64,000 nt of DNA from Tunturiibacter gelidiferens (GTDB taxonomy: Bacteria; Acidobacteriota; Terriglobia; Terriglobales; Acidobacteriaceae), in NCBI RefSeq assembly GCF_013410115.1, contig NZ_JACCCV010000001.1, positions 1,612,001 to 1,676,000 of the forward strand, read 5' to 3'. How positions within the stretch are numbered: the stretch's first letter is position 1; each line of letters opens with the position of its first letter. The position numbers and the translations under genes are program-made. The notes beneath the pieces were generated by a model that did no database searches, was not told the DNA's origin, and worked only from the letters and a program-made list of their open reading frames with translations. This document shows positions 27,086-35,438 of this stretch, piece by piece.

Positions 27086-28006
27086 ATGACGGAGATGGGG
27101 ATGCGCATCGGGATTGATCTTGGTGGGACAAAAATCGAGGCACTCGCTATCGATGATCGCGGCACAGAGTTGGCTCGGCATCGTGTCGATACTCCGCGGG
27201 ACGATTATGAAGCGACGGTGAAGGCAATTGTTGCGCTGGTCCACCGCATAGAAACGGAGACTGGAAAGACAGGCACTGTGGGTGCCGGTATTCCAGGTAC
27301 CATCTCGAGAATTACCGGGCTGGTTAAAAACGCCAATTCAACGTGGTTGAATGGCCAACCATTTCATAGAGATTTGATCGCTACGCTTGGTCGCGAAGTA
27401 CGGGTCGCCAACGATGCAAATTGCCTTGCGGTATCAGAGGCGACAGACGGCGCGGCCGCCGGTGTGCGTTTTGTGTATGGAGTCATTCTAGGGACCGGAT
27501 GTGGAGGCGGAGTCGCTCTGGAGGGATGCGTCCACGACGGACCGAATGGAGTTGCGGGCGAATGGGGGCACAATCCACTGCCGTGGCCGAAGCCGGAGGA
27601 GTCCCCTGGACCGGAGTGTTATTGCGGAAAGAAAGGGTGCATGGAGATGTGGGTCTCGGGCACGGGGATTGCGCGGGATTACAAAAATGTGACCGGCAGA
27701 GCGCGGACTACGCGGGAGATAATTGCTGACTTTGCCGCGGGAGATCTAGTGGCGGCGGAGACCGTTGAGCGGTTCGAAGATCGTTTGGCGCGCGGTTTGG
27801 CTAACGTGATCAACATACTGGATCCAGATGTCATTGTGGTTGGTGGAGGCGTATCAGGGGTGGAGCATATCTACGAGGCACTGCCTAAGTTGCTGCCGAA
27901 ATATGTGTTTGGAGGAGAGGCATCCACGCCGGTCGTGAAAGCAAAATATGGAGACTCCAGTGGAGTCCGCGGCGCGGCGTGGCTTTGGCCAAACAGACGA
28001 GTTTGA
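27086..28006 (+). CDS. ROK family sugar kinase
   Basis: A 306-aa protein with the ROK layout: ATP-binding [15 protein letters not shown] at the start, phosphate-binding [13 protein letters not shown] in the middle, catalytic region [11 protein letters not shown], and the zinc-binding [18 protein letters not shown]. These most often phosphorylate fructose, glucose or N-acetylhexosamines; the exact sugar is uncertain, with fructokinase (Mak-like) the closest match I recall. There is no HTH domain, so it is a kinase and not a NagC/Mlc repressor. It is the last core gene before the integrated element. Confidence 0.88.
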   Translation: MTEMGMRIGIDLGGTKIEALAIDDRGTELARHRVDTPRDDYEATVKAIVALVHRIETETGKTGTVGAGIPGTISRITGLVKNANSTWLNGQPFHRDLIATLGREVRVANDANCLAVSEATDGAAAGVRFVYGVILGTGCGGGVALEGCVHDGPNGVAGEWGHNPLPWPKPEESPGPECYCGKKGCMEMWVSGTGIARDYKNVTGRARTTREIIADFAAGDLVAAETVERFEDRLARGLANVINILDPDVIVVGGGVSGVEHIYEALPKLLPKYVFGGEASTPVVKAKYGDSSGVRGAAWLWPNRRV

Positions 28007-28146
28007 GAAGATGCGGATCAGTGAATGTTATACGATACTTAAAGGCAAAGCCCGCTGATTCGATGATCGAGCTCAGCGCAGCGGTATTTTTTGCGATTTG
28101 ATTAGCGGTGAGGTAGAACATTCACTCTTGCAAGTTGCAAGCAAAA

Positions 28147-28187
28147 GCCGGGATGGCGGAACTGGCAGACGCAGCGGACTCAAAATC
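28147..28187 (+). tRNA. 5' half of a split tRNA-Leu(CAA)
   Basis: The 41 bases give a normal tRNA-Leu 5' side: acceptor strand GCCGGGA, D arm with GGCAGACGC, anticodon stem GCGGA and loop CTCAAAA (anticodon CAA, 28181-28183). After ATC at 28187 the sequence no longer pairs: the expected TCCGC is TCGTC, and no variable or T arm follows. The missing 3' half is at 55491-55548, whose acceptor strand TCCCGGC pairs perfectly. The gene is therefore interrupted by the integrated element. Confidence 0.92.
28176..28187 (+). repeat. attL core
   Basis: GGACTCAAAATC, identical to 55491-55502. The left flank is host tRNA sequence; the right flank is element sequence. Confidence 0.9.
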
Positions 28188-28320
28188 GTCTACGATACAG
28201 TCTGACAGTCGGCTAAGCTACTGCAAATACATGTAATTGACTCAATCAAAAGACAAGCGATATCCTTACACAACTCTTCCACACTTTCGCAATTCCGGGG
28301 GAGTCTGGAGGTGCTTAGGC

Positions 28321-29598
28321 ATGTCCGAACATCACACCATCCTTGGTGGCAAGGTTCACGTCTACAAGCGTCCGAACAGTTCTAGCTGGCAATGCGCAAC
28401 CTATCTTGGCGGGAAGAACCGGCGCACAACTACCAAAGAAGACAGCCTCTCAAAAGCGAAGGAGTTCGCTGAAGACTGGTATCTGCAGTTGCGGGGCAAG
28501 CTCCGTGACGGTGAGTTGAAGAGCGGCAAGCCGTTCCGCGAAGCTGCGAAGTTGTATCTGCGCGAATTCGACATCATGACACAGGGACAACGGAATGCGA
28601 CCTATGCGCGTGGACAGCACGCGCGCACCAATGGTCATCTCGTGCCGTTCTTCGGCAACATGGTTCTTCCTGAGATCACTGCTGGCAAGATCAACGAATA
28701 TCGCATCCATCGCCTTGAGGAATCTAAGGCGCTACGCGGCAGACCTCCAGCGCATAACACCATGCACCAGGAGATCGTGACGTTGCGCCAGATTTTTAAG
28801 ACGGCTCTGCGCCACGGATGGATCGATCATTTACCGGATATGTCAGCGCCCTATAGGGCGTCGGCCAAGATTTCTCATAGAGCATGGTTTTCGCCGGAAG
28901 AGTACAAGCAGCTTTACGAAGCTACTCGCAAACGGGCCCAGCATCCAAAACAGCCGCGCTTCCGCTGGGAAGCGGAGCAGCTTCACGACTACGTTCTGTT
29001 CTCCGCGAATACCGGGCTCCGGCCTGATGAAGCGATGCGTCTGCAGTTCCGCGATGTAAAGATTGTCGAAGACGAGGGTAGCGGCCAAACGATCCTGGAG
29101 ATCGAAGTTCGAGGAAAGAGGGGCATTGGTTTCTGCAAGAGTACGGCAGGGGCGGTGCGACCGTTCGAGAGGTTGAAGACTCGCCTTCGTCCCGATGGCG
29201 GGCCGGGACGGACGGGAAACCGTAAGGAGTCGATGGACAAAGGGGAGTGGCAGCAGCCAGGAGCGACCGATCTTCTGTTCCCCAAGTGGTCGCGTGATTT
29301 GTTCAACGCGATTCTTGAGGAAGAGAAGCTTAGGATTGACCGGGATGGCAGGCCGCGAACGGCCTATAGCCTTCGTCACACGTACATTTGTTTACGTCTT
29401 CTCGAAGGGGCCGACATTTATCAAATCGCAAAGAACTGCCGGACAAGTGTGGAGATGATTGAGAAATACTACGCGGCGCATCTGAAGACCCAGCTCGATG
29501 CATCTGCGATCAATGTGATGAAACCGCGTCCGAAGAAAGACGCGGCGAAGAAGGGGCCTCGTAGAGTTGAGTCTCAGCCATTCGCTGATGCGATGTAG
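28321..29598 (+). CDS. int: Tyrosine recombinase (integrase)
   Basis: A 425-aa phage-type integrase. An N-terminal arm-binding part (about residues 1-70) is followed by a SAM-like core-binding domain (about 75-180; ITAGKINEYRIHRLEES, TLRQIFKTALRHGWI) and the catalytic domain. Catalytic residues seen are Arg234 in NTGLRPDEAMRL, the YSLRHTY motif (Arg352, His353) and the nucleophile Tyr383 or 384 in EKYYAAHL. The start is uncertain: ATG 28321 is chosen, while a TTG at 28237 would add 28 residues. Its place just inside attL and its orientation into the element fit an integrase acting on the tRNA-Leu core. Confidence 0.9.
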   Translation: MSEHHTILGGKVHVYKRPNSSSWQCATYLGGKNRRTTTKEDSLSKAKEFAEDWYLQLRGKLRDGELKSGKPFREAAKLYLREFDIMTQGQRNATYARGQHARTNGHLVPFFGNMVLPEITAGKINEYRIHRLEESKALRGRPPAHNTMHQEIVTLRQIFKTALRHGWIDHLPDMSAPYRASAKISHRAWFSPEEYKQLYEATRKRAQHPKQPRFRWEAEQLHDYVLFSANTGLRPDEAMRLQFRDVKIVEDEGSGQTILEIEVRGKRGIGFCKSTAGAVRPFERLKTRLRPDGGPGRTGNRKESMDKGEWQQPGATDLLFPKWSRDLFNAILEEEKLRIDRDGRPRTAYSLRHTYICLRLLEGADIYQIAKNCRTSVEMIEKYYAAHLKTQLDASAINVMKPRPKKDAAKKGPRRVESQPFADAM

Positions 29599-29654
29599 AA
29601 GATTAGTTCTGAGGCGGCGTTACTCTCTCCGCCGCAGTACTTACGTTGCACCTG

Positions 29655-29723
29655 CCCGGATGGAACCATCCGGGTTGCTTTGGCACCGGATCAGGGCCGC
29701 TACGGCCCGTTTTGATCCGGTGC
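29655..29723 (+). terminator. Two consecutive hairpins after the integrase gene
   Basis: Hairpin 1: CCCGGATGG (29655-29663), loop AA, CCATCCGGG (29666-29674). Hairpin 2: GCACCGGATC (29683-29692) with GATCCGGTGC (29714-29723), containing an inner GGGCC/GGCCC pair. The second has a GTTTT run only inside its stem side, so termination efficiency is uncertain. Confidence 0.6.
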
Positions 29724-29729
29724 GGCCTC

Positions 29730-29747
29730 TGCATACGGACGTATGCA
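29730..29747. promoter_or_regulatory. 8-bp-arm palindrome upstream of hipBA
   Basis: TGCATACG, GA, CGTATGCA: a perfect inverted repeat 48 bases upstream of the hipB -35 box. It could be a second HipB operator. It differs from the palindrome inside the promoter, so a shared binding protein is not certain. Confidence 0.5.
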
Positions 29748-29794
29748 ATAGAAATGTCTCTACTGACCAAAGCCTTGTATACGAGTCAATTATC

Positions 29795-29823
29795 TTGATT
29801 TCGCAATTATTGCGCTGTATATT
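29795..29823 (+). promoter_or_regulatory. hipBA promoter with operator-like repeat in its spacer; likely leaderless
   Basis: A -35 TTGATT (29795-29800) and a -10 TATATT (29818-29823) are 17 bases apart. The spacer contains CGCAAT-T-ATTGCG, a 6-bp-arm palindrome, the expected place for a repressor such as HipB. The hipB ATG begins only 7 bases after the -10 box, at the expected transcription start, so the mRNA may have no 5' leader. Confidence 0.7.
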
Positions 29824-29829
29824 AGGCAA

Positions 29830-30084
29830 ATGCTGCAGCTGACCGTCATTGCCGAACGGATTGCCCAGAAGCGGAAGGCGCTCGGTTTGAGCCAGACGGC
29901 GCTTGCTAAGAAGGCGCACGTCGGTCGTTCCACTCTGGATGCTCTCGAAAATGGCCGCATGGGAGAGTTGGGATACACCAAAATCAACAACATCCTTAGC
30001 GCACTGGGCCTCGAATTGAGAATTCAGGAAGCCACCTCTCACAGACCGACTCTGGAAGAGCTGAGCGAGGAGAGCCATGATTAA
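29830..30084 (+). CDS. hipB: HipB-like XRE antitoxin/repressor
   Basis: An 84-aa protein with a single XRE helix-turn-helix (about residues 8-62: RIAQKRKALGLSQTALAKKAHVGRSTLDALENGRM). It overlaps the next gene by eight bases, the standard hipBA order. HipB binds operator palindromes in its own promoter and neutralises the HipA kinase. An operator-like palindrome lies inside the promoter upstream. The C-terminal 15 residues (THRPTLEELSEESHD-like, acidic) may be the flexible tail. Confidence is good. Confidence 0.85.
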   Translation: MLQLTVIAERIAQKRKALGLSQTALAKKAHVGRSTLDALENGRMGELGYTKINNILSALGLELRIQEATSHRPTLEELSEESHD

Positions 30085-31312
30085 GGTCTGGACCGACTCC
30101 CAAGAAGCGGGAATGCTGGATCGTTCGGGCGAACGTGGCAGCAGCTTTGCCTATAGTCCAGAAGCCCCTTCTACACGTGCAGTCTCTGTGACGATGCCGG
30201 TTCGGCTCCCCTCATGGGATATCCGTTTTGGATTACCGCCAATCTTCGAGATGAACCTGCCTGAAGGTGTACTTCGGGAACGCCTGCGTTTAGCCTTCGC
30301 CAAGGCCACGGGAACCTTCGACGAATTTGACCTCTTAGGAGTTGTGGGGCGTTCGCAAGTCGGACGCGTTCGATACACCGGACAACGTGAGCAGCTTCAG
30401 GAGGATGTTCCGTTCCAGTCGGTCGATGAGATTCTAGAGCAACGGCGGGGTGGCGATCTCTTCCATTATCTCATCGAAAAGTTCGCCACCTTTTCCGGCA
30501 TCAGTGGAGTGCAGCCGAAAATTCTCGTGAGAGATGAAGCAGCGTCCTCCGCTCTCCACGACTCAGGCCATCGCTTCTCCGAGAGCTATCGGGGCGCGAC
30601 ACACATCGTGAAGTTTTGGGAGCAGAACGAGTATCCGCAGCTCGCGGCGAACGAATACTTCTGTCTCGAAGTCGCCAAAGCGTGTGGGCTTGAAGTACCG
30701 TCCTTTCGGCTTTCGGAAGATGCGCTCGCGCTGGTGATCGACCGATTCGATCTGCGTTCCGATGGCACCTATCGAGGCTTTGAAGATTTTTGCGTACTGA
30801 ATGCCAGGCGCACCGATGAGAAGTATCGCGGGAGCTATGAAACATCCGTCATGAAGCGCTTTACGCAGTTTGCGAATTCACCGCATCTCGTCGAGGACAC
30901 GGAGCGGCTCTTCACGCTTATCGCGCTTAACTGCGCGTTGCGGAATGGAGATGCGCATCTGAAAAACTTTGGCATCGTCTATAACGATGTTCAAGGCGAG
31001 GCACGACTCGCTCCCGTCTATGATCTGGTGACAACGTCAGTCTACCTTCCGAAAGACAGCATGGCGCTCACGTTGAATGGCTCGACCCGCTGGCCAAGCG
31101 TCAAAGACCTTCAACGTCTGGGCGAGACTCGTATGGGTGGCTCGCCCGCCAGAATCACCGCGATCCTCGAACGCATCGCGGATGCGATGTCTGGGGTCGC
31201 GTCAACCATAAGGCAATACATCAAAACCCGTCCTGAGTTTGGTCAAGTAGGTTCTCTGATGCTGGCGCAATGGCAGGTTGGAATCGCATCTTCAATCAGA
31301 GAGCGCGCCTAG
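30077..31312 (+). CDS. hipA: HipA-family serine/threonine kinase toxin
   Basis: A 411-aa protein with the HipA fold: couple_hipA-type N terminus (about residues 1-110), the Gly-rich GISGVQPKIL (141-150) loop, VKF with Lys179 for ATP, catalytic NGDAHLKNFGI (Asp292) and metal-binding YDLV (Asp316). HipA kinases phosphorylate targets such as glutamyl- or tryptophanyl-tRNA synthetase and trigger dormancy. It forms a toxin-antitoxin pair with the HipB-like protein and may stabilise the element. All catalytic motifs are intact. The particular target is unknown. Confidence 0.88.
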   Translation: MIKVWTDSQEAGMLDRSGERGSSFAYSPEAPSTRAVSVTMPVRLPSWDIRFGLPPIFEMNLPEGVLRERLRLAFAKATGTFDEFDLLGVVGRSQVGRVRYTGQREQLQEDVPFQSVDEILEQRRGGDLFHYLIEKFATFSGISGVQPKILVRDEAASSALHDSGHRFSESYRGATHIVKFWEQNEYPQLAANEYFCLEVAKACGLEVPSFRLSEDALALVIDRFDLRSDGTYRGFEDFCVLNARRTDEKYRGSYETSVMKRFTQFANSPHLVEDTERLFTLIALNCALRNGDAHLKNFGIVYNDVQGEARLAPVYDLVTTSVYLPKDSMALTLNGSTRWPSVKDLQRLGETRMGGSPARITAILERIADAMSGVASTIRQYIKTRPEFGQVGSLMLAQWQVGIASSIRERA

Positions 31313-31441
31313 AGTCCAATGGCCCCATCCTTTTTTCCCGCCGTGGCTGCGAGGCCCCTAGTCGGTTGCTGGTGCGACCTGATCCCTCCTAGACTTCGGC
31401 CAGGTATTGCCTGTAACCTGGAAGAGTTCAGGAGGTTCCCA

Positions 31442-31807
31442 ATGCCGCTTCAGGAGACATATTTAGAAAAGCCGGTGAACGGTGGCCGGGCTCTGGTCAT
31501 CAAGTCCTACGACGAGAAGCTGGCCCGTGAGGCATTTGAATCCATTGGTGACGACACTCTCGAATCGATCGCTACAGCTCTTAAGCTTCACGATCTTTTC
31601 GAAGAGGAAGACATTCCTAACGCACAGTCCCCTGAATACCGAGACTTCCTTTGGGAAACCCTTTCGGACGAAGCACGTGAGGACGGACACACCAAGTCGT
31701 TTTTCATTGTGGTGAAAGAGATAACGGGACAACTTCCCGCAGCACTGTACGTGAGCCCGGATTGGCCGAGTGCAGAACTTTTCGCGCAAGGGCTATCGCA
31801 AGAGTGA
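31442..31807 (+). CDS. Unknown 121-aa protein, first gene of the Dcm-Vsr-MutL operon
   Basis: I do not recognise this protein. ATG 31442 has a perfect AGGAGG site six bases upstream, so translation is convincing. The sequence is acidic and mixed alpha/beta (for example DDTLESIATALKLHDLFEEED, then KSFFIVVKEITGQLPAALYVSPDWPSAELFAQGL). Its stop codon overlaps the GTG of the dcm gene (GTGA), the tightest kind of coupling, so it is part of the defence operon. It could be a regulator or an accessory subunit; nothing in the sequence settles that. Confidence 0.75.
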   Translation: MPLQETYLEKPVNGGRALVIKSYDEKLAREAFESIGDDTLESIATALKLHDLFEEEDIPNAQSPEYRDFLWETLSDEAREDGHTKSFFIVVKEITGQLPAALYVSPDWPSAELFAQGLSQE

Positions 31808-33336
31808 TTCCAGTAATAGACATCTTTGCGGGGCCGGGCGGCCTCGGCGAGGGCTTTTCAGCCCTCGGAAATGGTGGGGTACCCGCGTTCAAAATCAGGC
31901 TCTCATTGGAGAAGGATTCGAACGCTCATAGCACCCTGCGCCTGCGAGCCTTTTACCGGCAGTTTCAAAAAACTGACGTTCCCGATGACTACTACAAGGT
32001 ACTGAGGCGAGAACTGGACGTCGCCGAACTGTACACCCGATATCCATCGCAAGCTCAGGCAGCGAACGACGAAGCGGTTCAATTTACGCTCGGCGAGGAA
32101 ACCTGGACGGAAGCGGAAGGCCTCATCGAGAAGGCGTTGAACGGAGCGACGAAGTGGTTGCTCATCGGCGGACCGCCGTGCCAAGCGTATTCGCTGATCG
32201 GTCGTTCCCGAAACAAGGGCAAAGAAGAGTACAAAGCTCAAGATGACGCGAGACATTTCCTGTACCGCGAATATCTGCGTATCCTTGGCCGATTCCGTCC
32301 TTCCGTTTTCGTGATGGAGAACGTGAAAGGGCTCCTCTCATCCAAGCCGGAGGGGTCTTTGATCTTCGACACGATTCTGAATGACCTTAAAGCCCCTGTC
32401 GAAGCACTTGCGGAAAGCCAGACTCCGCTGGCAGCTCCCACCGTTGGGTACAGGTTGTTTTCCCTTGTGGAGGATGACGCCAAAGGCAAACGAACTTATG
32501 TCGTTAAGGCTGAACTGCACGGAATCCCCCAGGCGAGGCACCGAGTCATCATCATTGGTATTCGAGATGACCTAGGAGCGTTTGTCCCTGATCGCCTATC
32601 CGTCACCGATTCTGTTCCGGTAAAGGACGTGATCTTCGGGTTACCCCGATTGCGCAGTGGCATATCACGTTCAGAGGATAGTTCCGAAGCCTGGCTTCAA
32701 CTCATTAAGTCGTCGGTCAACCGGCGATGGTTTCAGACTGCAAAAGGGATGGGGCCAAATATGGAGCAGCAGCTAAGCTCCGCTATTTCGCAGATGACCA
32801 AGCCCCAGAATGACCGTGGTGCGGAGTTCATTCCACATCCGCCGTCCGTCTCCTACAAGCCTGAGTGGTTTCTCGATGAGCGTATACTAGGGGTCTGCAA
32901 TCATGCCTCGCGCGCCCATATTGAAAAGGATCTTTACCGGTATTTTTACGCCGCTTGCTATGCCAAGGCACAAAAGACGAGCCCCGTCCTTCGAGACTTC
33001 CCAAAAGATCTGATTCCCAACCATGGCAACGTGCTGACAGCGATTGAAGAGGGGAACCTCTTTGAGGATCGGTTTCGCGTGCAACTCAGTACGAAGCCGG
33101 CTACGACCGTAACCTCTCACATAGCCAAGGATGGTCATTACTACATTCATCCGGACCCGACCCAGTGCAGAAGCTTGACCGTCAGGGAGGCCGCTCGGCT
33201 ACAAACCTTCCCAGATAACTACCTGTTTACGGGGCCGAGAACCGCGCAATATACCCAAGTAGGGAATGCTGTCCCTCCACTGCTCGCGAACCAGATTGCC
33301 GCCATAGTTTTGAAACTCTTTCAAGATTTGGGATAG
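31804..33336 (+). CDS. DNA (cytosine-5-)-methyltransferase, Dcm type
   Basis: A 510-aa C5-methyltransferase. GTG 31804 gives IPVIDIFAGPGGLGEGF (motif I) at the N terminus. Motif IV is LIGGPPCQAYSLIGRSR with catalytic Cys126; motif VI is VMENVKG; motif VIII-like QARHRVIIIGIR; motif X QVGNAVPPLLANQIA. The longer middle region is the target-recognition part. It would mark host DNA for the linked system. It overlaps the preceding small gene by four bases and is followed by vsr after four bases. Recognition sequence is unknown. Confidence 0.93.
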   Translation: MIPVIDIFAGPGGLGEGFSALGNGGVPAFKIRLSLEKDSNAHSTLRLRAFYRQFQKTDVPDDYYKVLRRELDVAELYTRYPSQAQAANDEAVQFTLGEETWTEAEGLIEKALNGATKWLLIGGPPCQAYSLIGRSRNKGKEEYKAQDDARHFLYREYLRILGRFRPSVFVMENVKGLLSSKPEGSLIFDTILNDLKAPVEALAESQTPLAAPTVGYRLFSLVEDDAKGKRTYVVKAELHGIPQARHRVIIIGIRDDLGAFVPDRLSVTDSVPVKDVIFGLPRLRSGISRSEDSSEAWLQLIKSSVNRRWFQTAKGMGPNMEQQLSSAISQMTKPQNDRGAEFIPHPPSVSYKPEWFLDERILGVCNHASRAHIEKDLYRYFYAACYAKAQKTSPVLRDFPKDLIPNHGNVLTAIEEGNLFEDRFRVQLSTKPATTVTSHIAKDGHYYIHPDPTQCRSLTVREAARLQTFPDNYLFTGPRTAQYTQVGNAVPPLLANQIAAIVLKLFQDLG

Positions 33337-33340
33337 TCCT

Positions 33341-33757
33341 ATGGATCGACTCGATCAGACCAGACGAAGCTGGAACATGAGCCGCATCAAGGGGCGGAAC
33401 ACTGCGCCCGAGGTCCAAGTTCGATCGATTCTTCATCGGGTGGGCTTTCGATTCCGCCTTCACCGCAAAGACCTTCCAGGTAAACCAGACATCGTATTGC
33501 CGAAACGGAGAGCAGTCGTTTTCGTGCACGGCTGCTTCTGGCATCGTCATCAGGAGTGCAAGAATTGCACGAATCCGAAAACTAACGCAGATTTCTGGCA
33601 GACGAAGTTCGATGGGAACGTGGCGCGCGATGAGCAAAACGCGAAAGCCCTCCGGAAGGCCGGCTGGAAGGTAGTCGTGGTGTGGGAATGCGAACTTGCA
33701 TCGCCAGCCAAGTTGCAGCGACGCCTACTCCGGCTACTGGGCAATCCCAGCGGGTAA
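33341..33757 (+). CDS. vsr: Very short patch repair endonuclease Vsr
   Basis: A 138-aa protein. The family segments RSWNMSRIKGRNTAPE, FRLHRKDLPGKPDIVLPKRRAVVFVHGCFWHRHQEC and WKVVVVWECEL are all present, with the catalytic Asp in PDIV and the zinc and active-site His/Cys. Vsr nicks next to T in T:G mismatches that arise by deamination of 5-methylcytosine. Its pairing with the cytosine methyltransferase is expected. In Mza-like and related loci a Vsr-type nuclease can also be a component of the defence complex; which role applies is open. Confidence 0.93.
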   Translation: MDRLDQTRRSWNMSRIKGRNTAPEVQVRSILHRVGFRFRLHRKDLPGKPDIVLPKRRAVVFVHGCFWHRHQECKNCTNPKTNADFWQTKFDGNVARDEQNAKALRKAGWKVVVVWECELASPAKLQRRLLRLLGNPSG

Positions 33758-33956
33758 CCTCGACCACATCCGCTCCATGAAATACAATTCTGTCTCACGC
33801 CGAATTCGGGATGCAGAGGGCCTCAAAAGTATTGCCTTCGCTGTTGAGTCATCTAAAACCCTCGCGGCGAACGTCATCAGGAGGCGCGACCACTCCAGCT
33901 TATCTATTGGGATAGTAGCCGTAATACCCCATCCATTTGCTGTAATTGCTCAACTG

Positions 33957-35438
33957 ATGGCCAAATATCATCCTCTACCTCCAAGCGCCGCCAGTCTTTC
34001 CGCTTCCCTTAGAGACCTTGGTTATTCTCTTGAGACCGCCGTTGCGGATCTGATCGACAACAGCATTTCGGCTGATTCATCGGTTATCCAAGTATTCTGC
34101 GAGACGAGTCGAAGCGTTCCCGTCCTAGCCATTAGCGACGACGGACGTGGTATGACGGAGGAAGAACTCGTCGCTGCCCTCCGCCACGGGGCAACTGATC
34201 CTCGAAAGAAGCGCAGTCTCAAGGACCTCGGCCGGTTTGGATTAGGTCTTAAAACGGCTTCGTTTTCCCAATGCCGGAGACTGACTGTCGTCAGCAGCAT
34301 CAACGGTTCGCGTTCCGCTGCAGAATGGAATTTGGACGATGTGGAGAAAATGGACGATTGGTTCATCTCCATTCTCGACCAAGACGAAATTGCGGCGCTG
34401 CCCTATCTGGACTCTCTTCAAGAGACAGGCACGATGGTGATCTGGCGTGATCTTGACCGCCTCTCGGAGGACGAATCCGGCCGCAAGCGTGACGAGATCG
34501 TAAATGAAAAGCTCGCAATTGTTGAACGGCACCTTGCCCTCGTTTTCCATCGGTTTATCGCAGGGGAACTCAAGGGACGGAAGAAGCTTCGAATTTGCAT
34601 AAATGGCCACGAGATCGAACCCTTCGATCCGTTCTGCCGAAAGAACGACGCAACCCAAATACTTCCATCCGACACCGTGTGGATTGATGACGTGCCTATA
34701 ACATTGCAGCCCTATATTCTTCCGCATCACAGCCGATTGTCGGCAACCGAATATGACTACTATCAGGACCGCAGCGACTTCATCTCCAATCAGGGCGCGT
34801 ATGTATATCGAAACGGTCGCCTCATGGCATGGGGAGATTGGTTCCGCATGGTTCCGAAGGGCGAGGCGACCAAATTAGCCCGTGTCCAGATCGACTTTCC
34901 GAACAGCCTCGATGAGGCATGGACGATCGACATCAAGAAGTCACGCGCTCGTCCTCCCCATGCCGTTCGTGACCGACTGCGCCACATTATCGCGAAGATC
35001 ACCGCGAGAAGTGTCACGGTACATCGAGGGCGCGGCCAGAGGCTGTTTCAGGAAGTACAGGCGCCCCTTTGGGAACGCTATGCGGATCATAGCGGAATCC
35101 GGTTCGCGCTCAATATGGAGCATCCCTTGATCGTCTCGCTGCGCAAGAAGCTGCCACCCGATGATGTTGATGCGCTTAGCATCCTGCTGAATTCGATCGG
35201 ATCATCACTTCCTGTGGAGATGATCTATTCCGACTACTCCACACATCCGCGAGAGTTCGGCCAGTCCACCGGTGGCGACCTGACCGTGATACTTGAGCGA
35301 CTTAAAAATCTCAAGCAGACACTCTACGGGGACGGCCCCGTTGATGCGAAGGACTTCCTTCAAGTCGTCCAATCCACTCATTTGTTCGATGGTCATCTCG
35401 ACATTGTGAAGACTTTCATTCAAGAGACCCTCCTATGA
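33957..35438 (+). CDS. MutL/MORC-like GHKL ATPase, defence operon component
   Basis: A 493-aa protein from ATG 33957; an in-frame ATG at 33777 would add 60 residues, but the family usually begins near the chosen site (MAKYHPLPPS). GHKL ATPase motifs: ETAVADLIDNSI (Glu26, Asn35), DDGRGM (61-66) and LGRFGLGLKTAS. A central transducer-like segment with conserved KKSRARPP follows. Proteins of this class sit in methylation-linked defence clusters (Iyer et al. 2008, recalled). It overlaps the Z1 gene by four bases. It probably acts as an ATP-driven clamp or signal switch, as inference from the fold. Confidence 0.85.
   Translation: MAKYHPLPPSAASLSASLRDLGYSLETAVADLIDNSISADSSVIQVFCETSRSVPVLAISDDGRGMTEEELVAALRHGATDPRKKRSLKDLGRFGLGLKTASFSQCRRLTVVSSINGSRSAAEWNLDDVEKMDDWFISILDQDEIAALPYLDSLQETGTMVIWRDLDRLSEDESGRKRDEIVNEKLAIVERHLALVFHRFIAGELKGRKKLRICINGHEIEPFDPFCRKNDATQILPSDTVWIDDVPITLQPYILPHHSRLSATEYDYYQDRSDFISNQGAYVYRNGRLMAWGDWFRMVPKGEATKLARVQIDFPNSLDEAWTIDIKKSRARPPHAVRDRLRHIIAKITARSVTVHRGRGQRLFQEVQAPLWERYADHSGIRFALNMEHPLIVSLRKKLPPDDVDALSILLNSIGSSLPVEMIYSDYSTHPREFGQSTGGDLTVILERLKNLKQTLYGDGPVDAKDFLQVVQSTHLFDGHLDIVKTFIQETLL

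Noticed and set aside
28053..28078. CGCTGA/TCAGCG hairpin before the split tRNA as a terminator of the ROK gene
   Set aside because: The stem is short with a long loop and the T run follows several bases later; too uncertain to list.
31804..33757. Dcm and Vsr as a free-standing methylation pair
   Set aside because: They are embedded in a co-directional operon with MutL, Z1, DUF4420 and AIPR genes and coupled to an upstream small gene.
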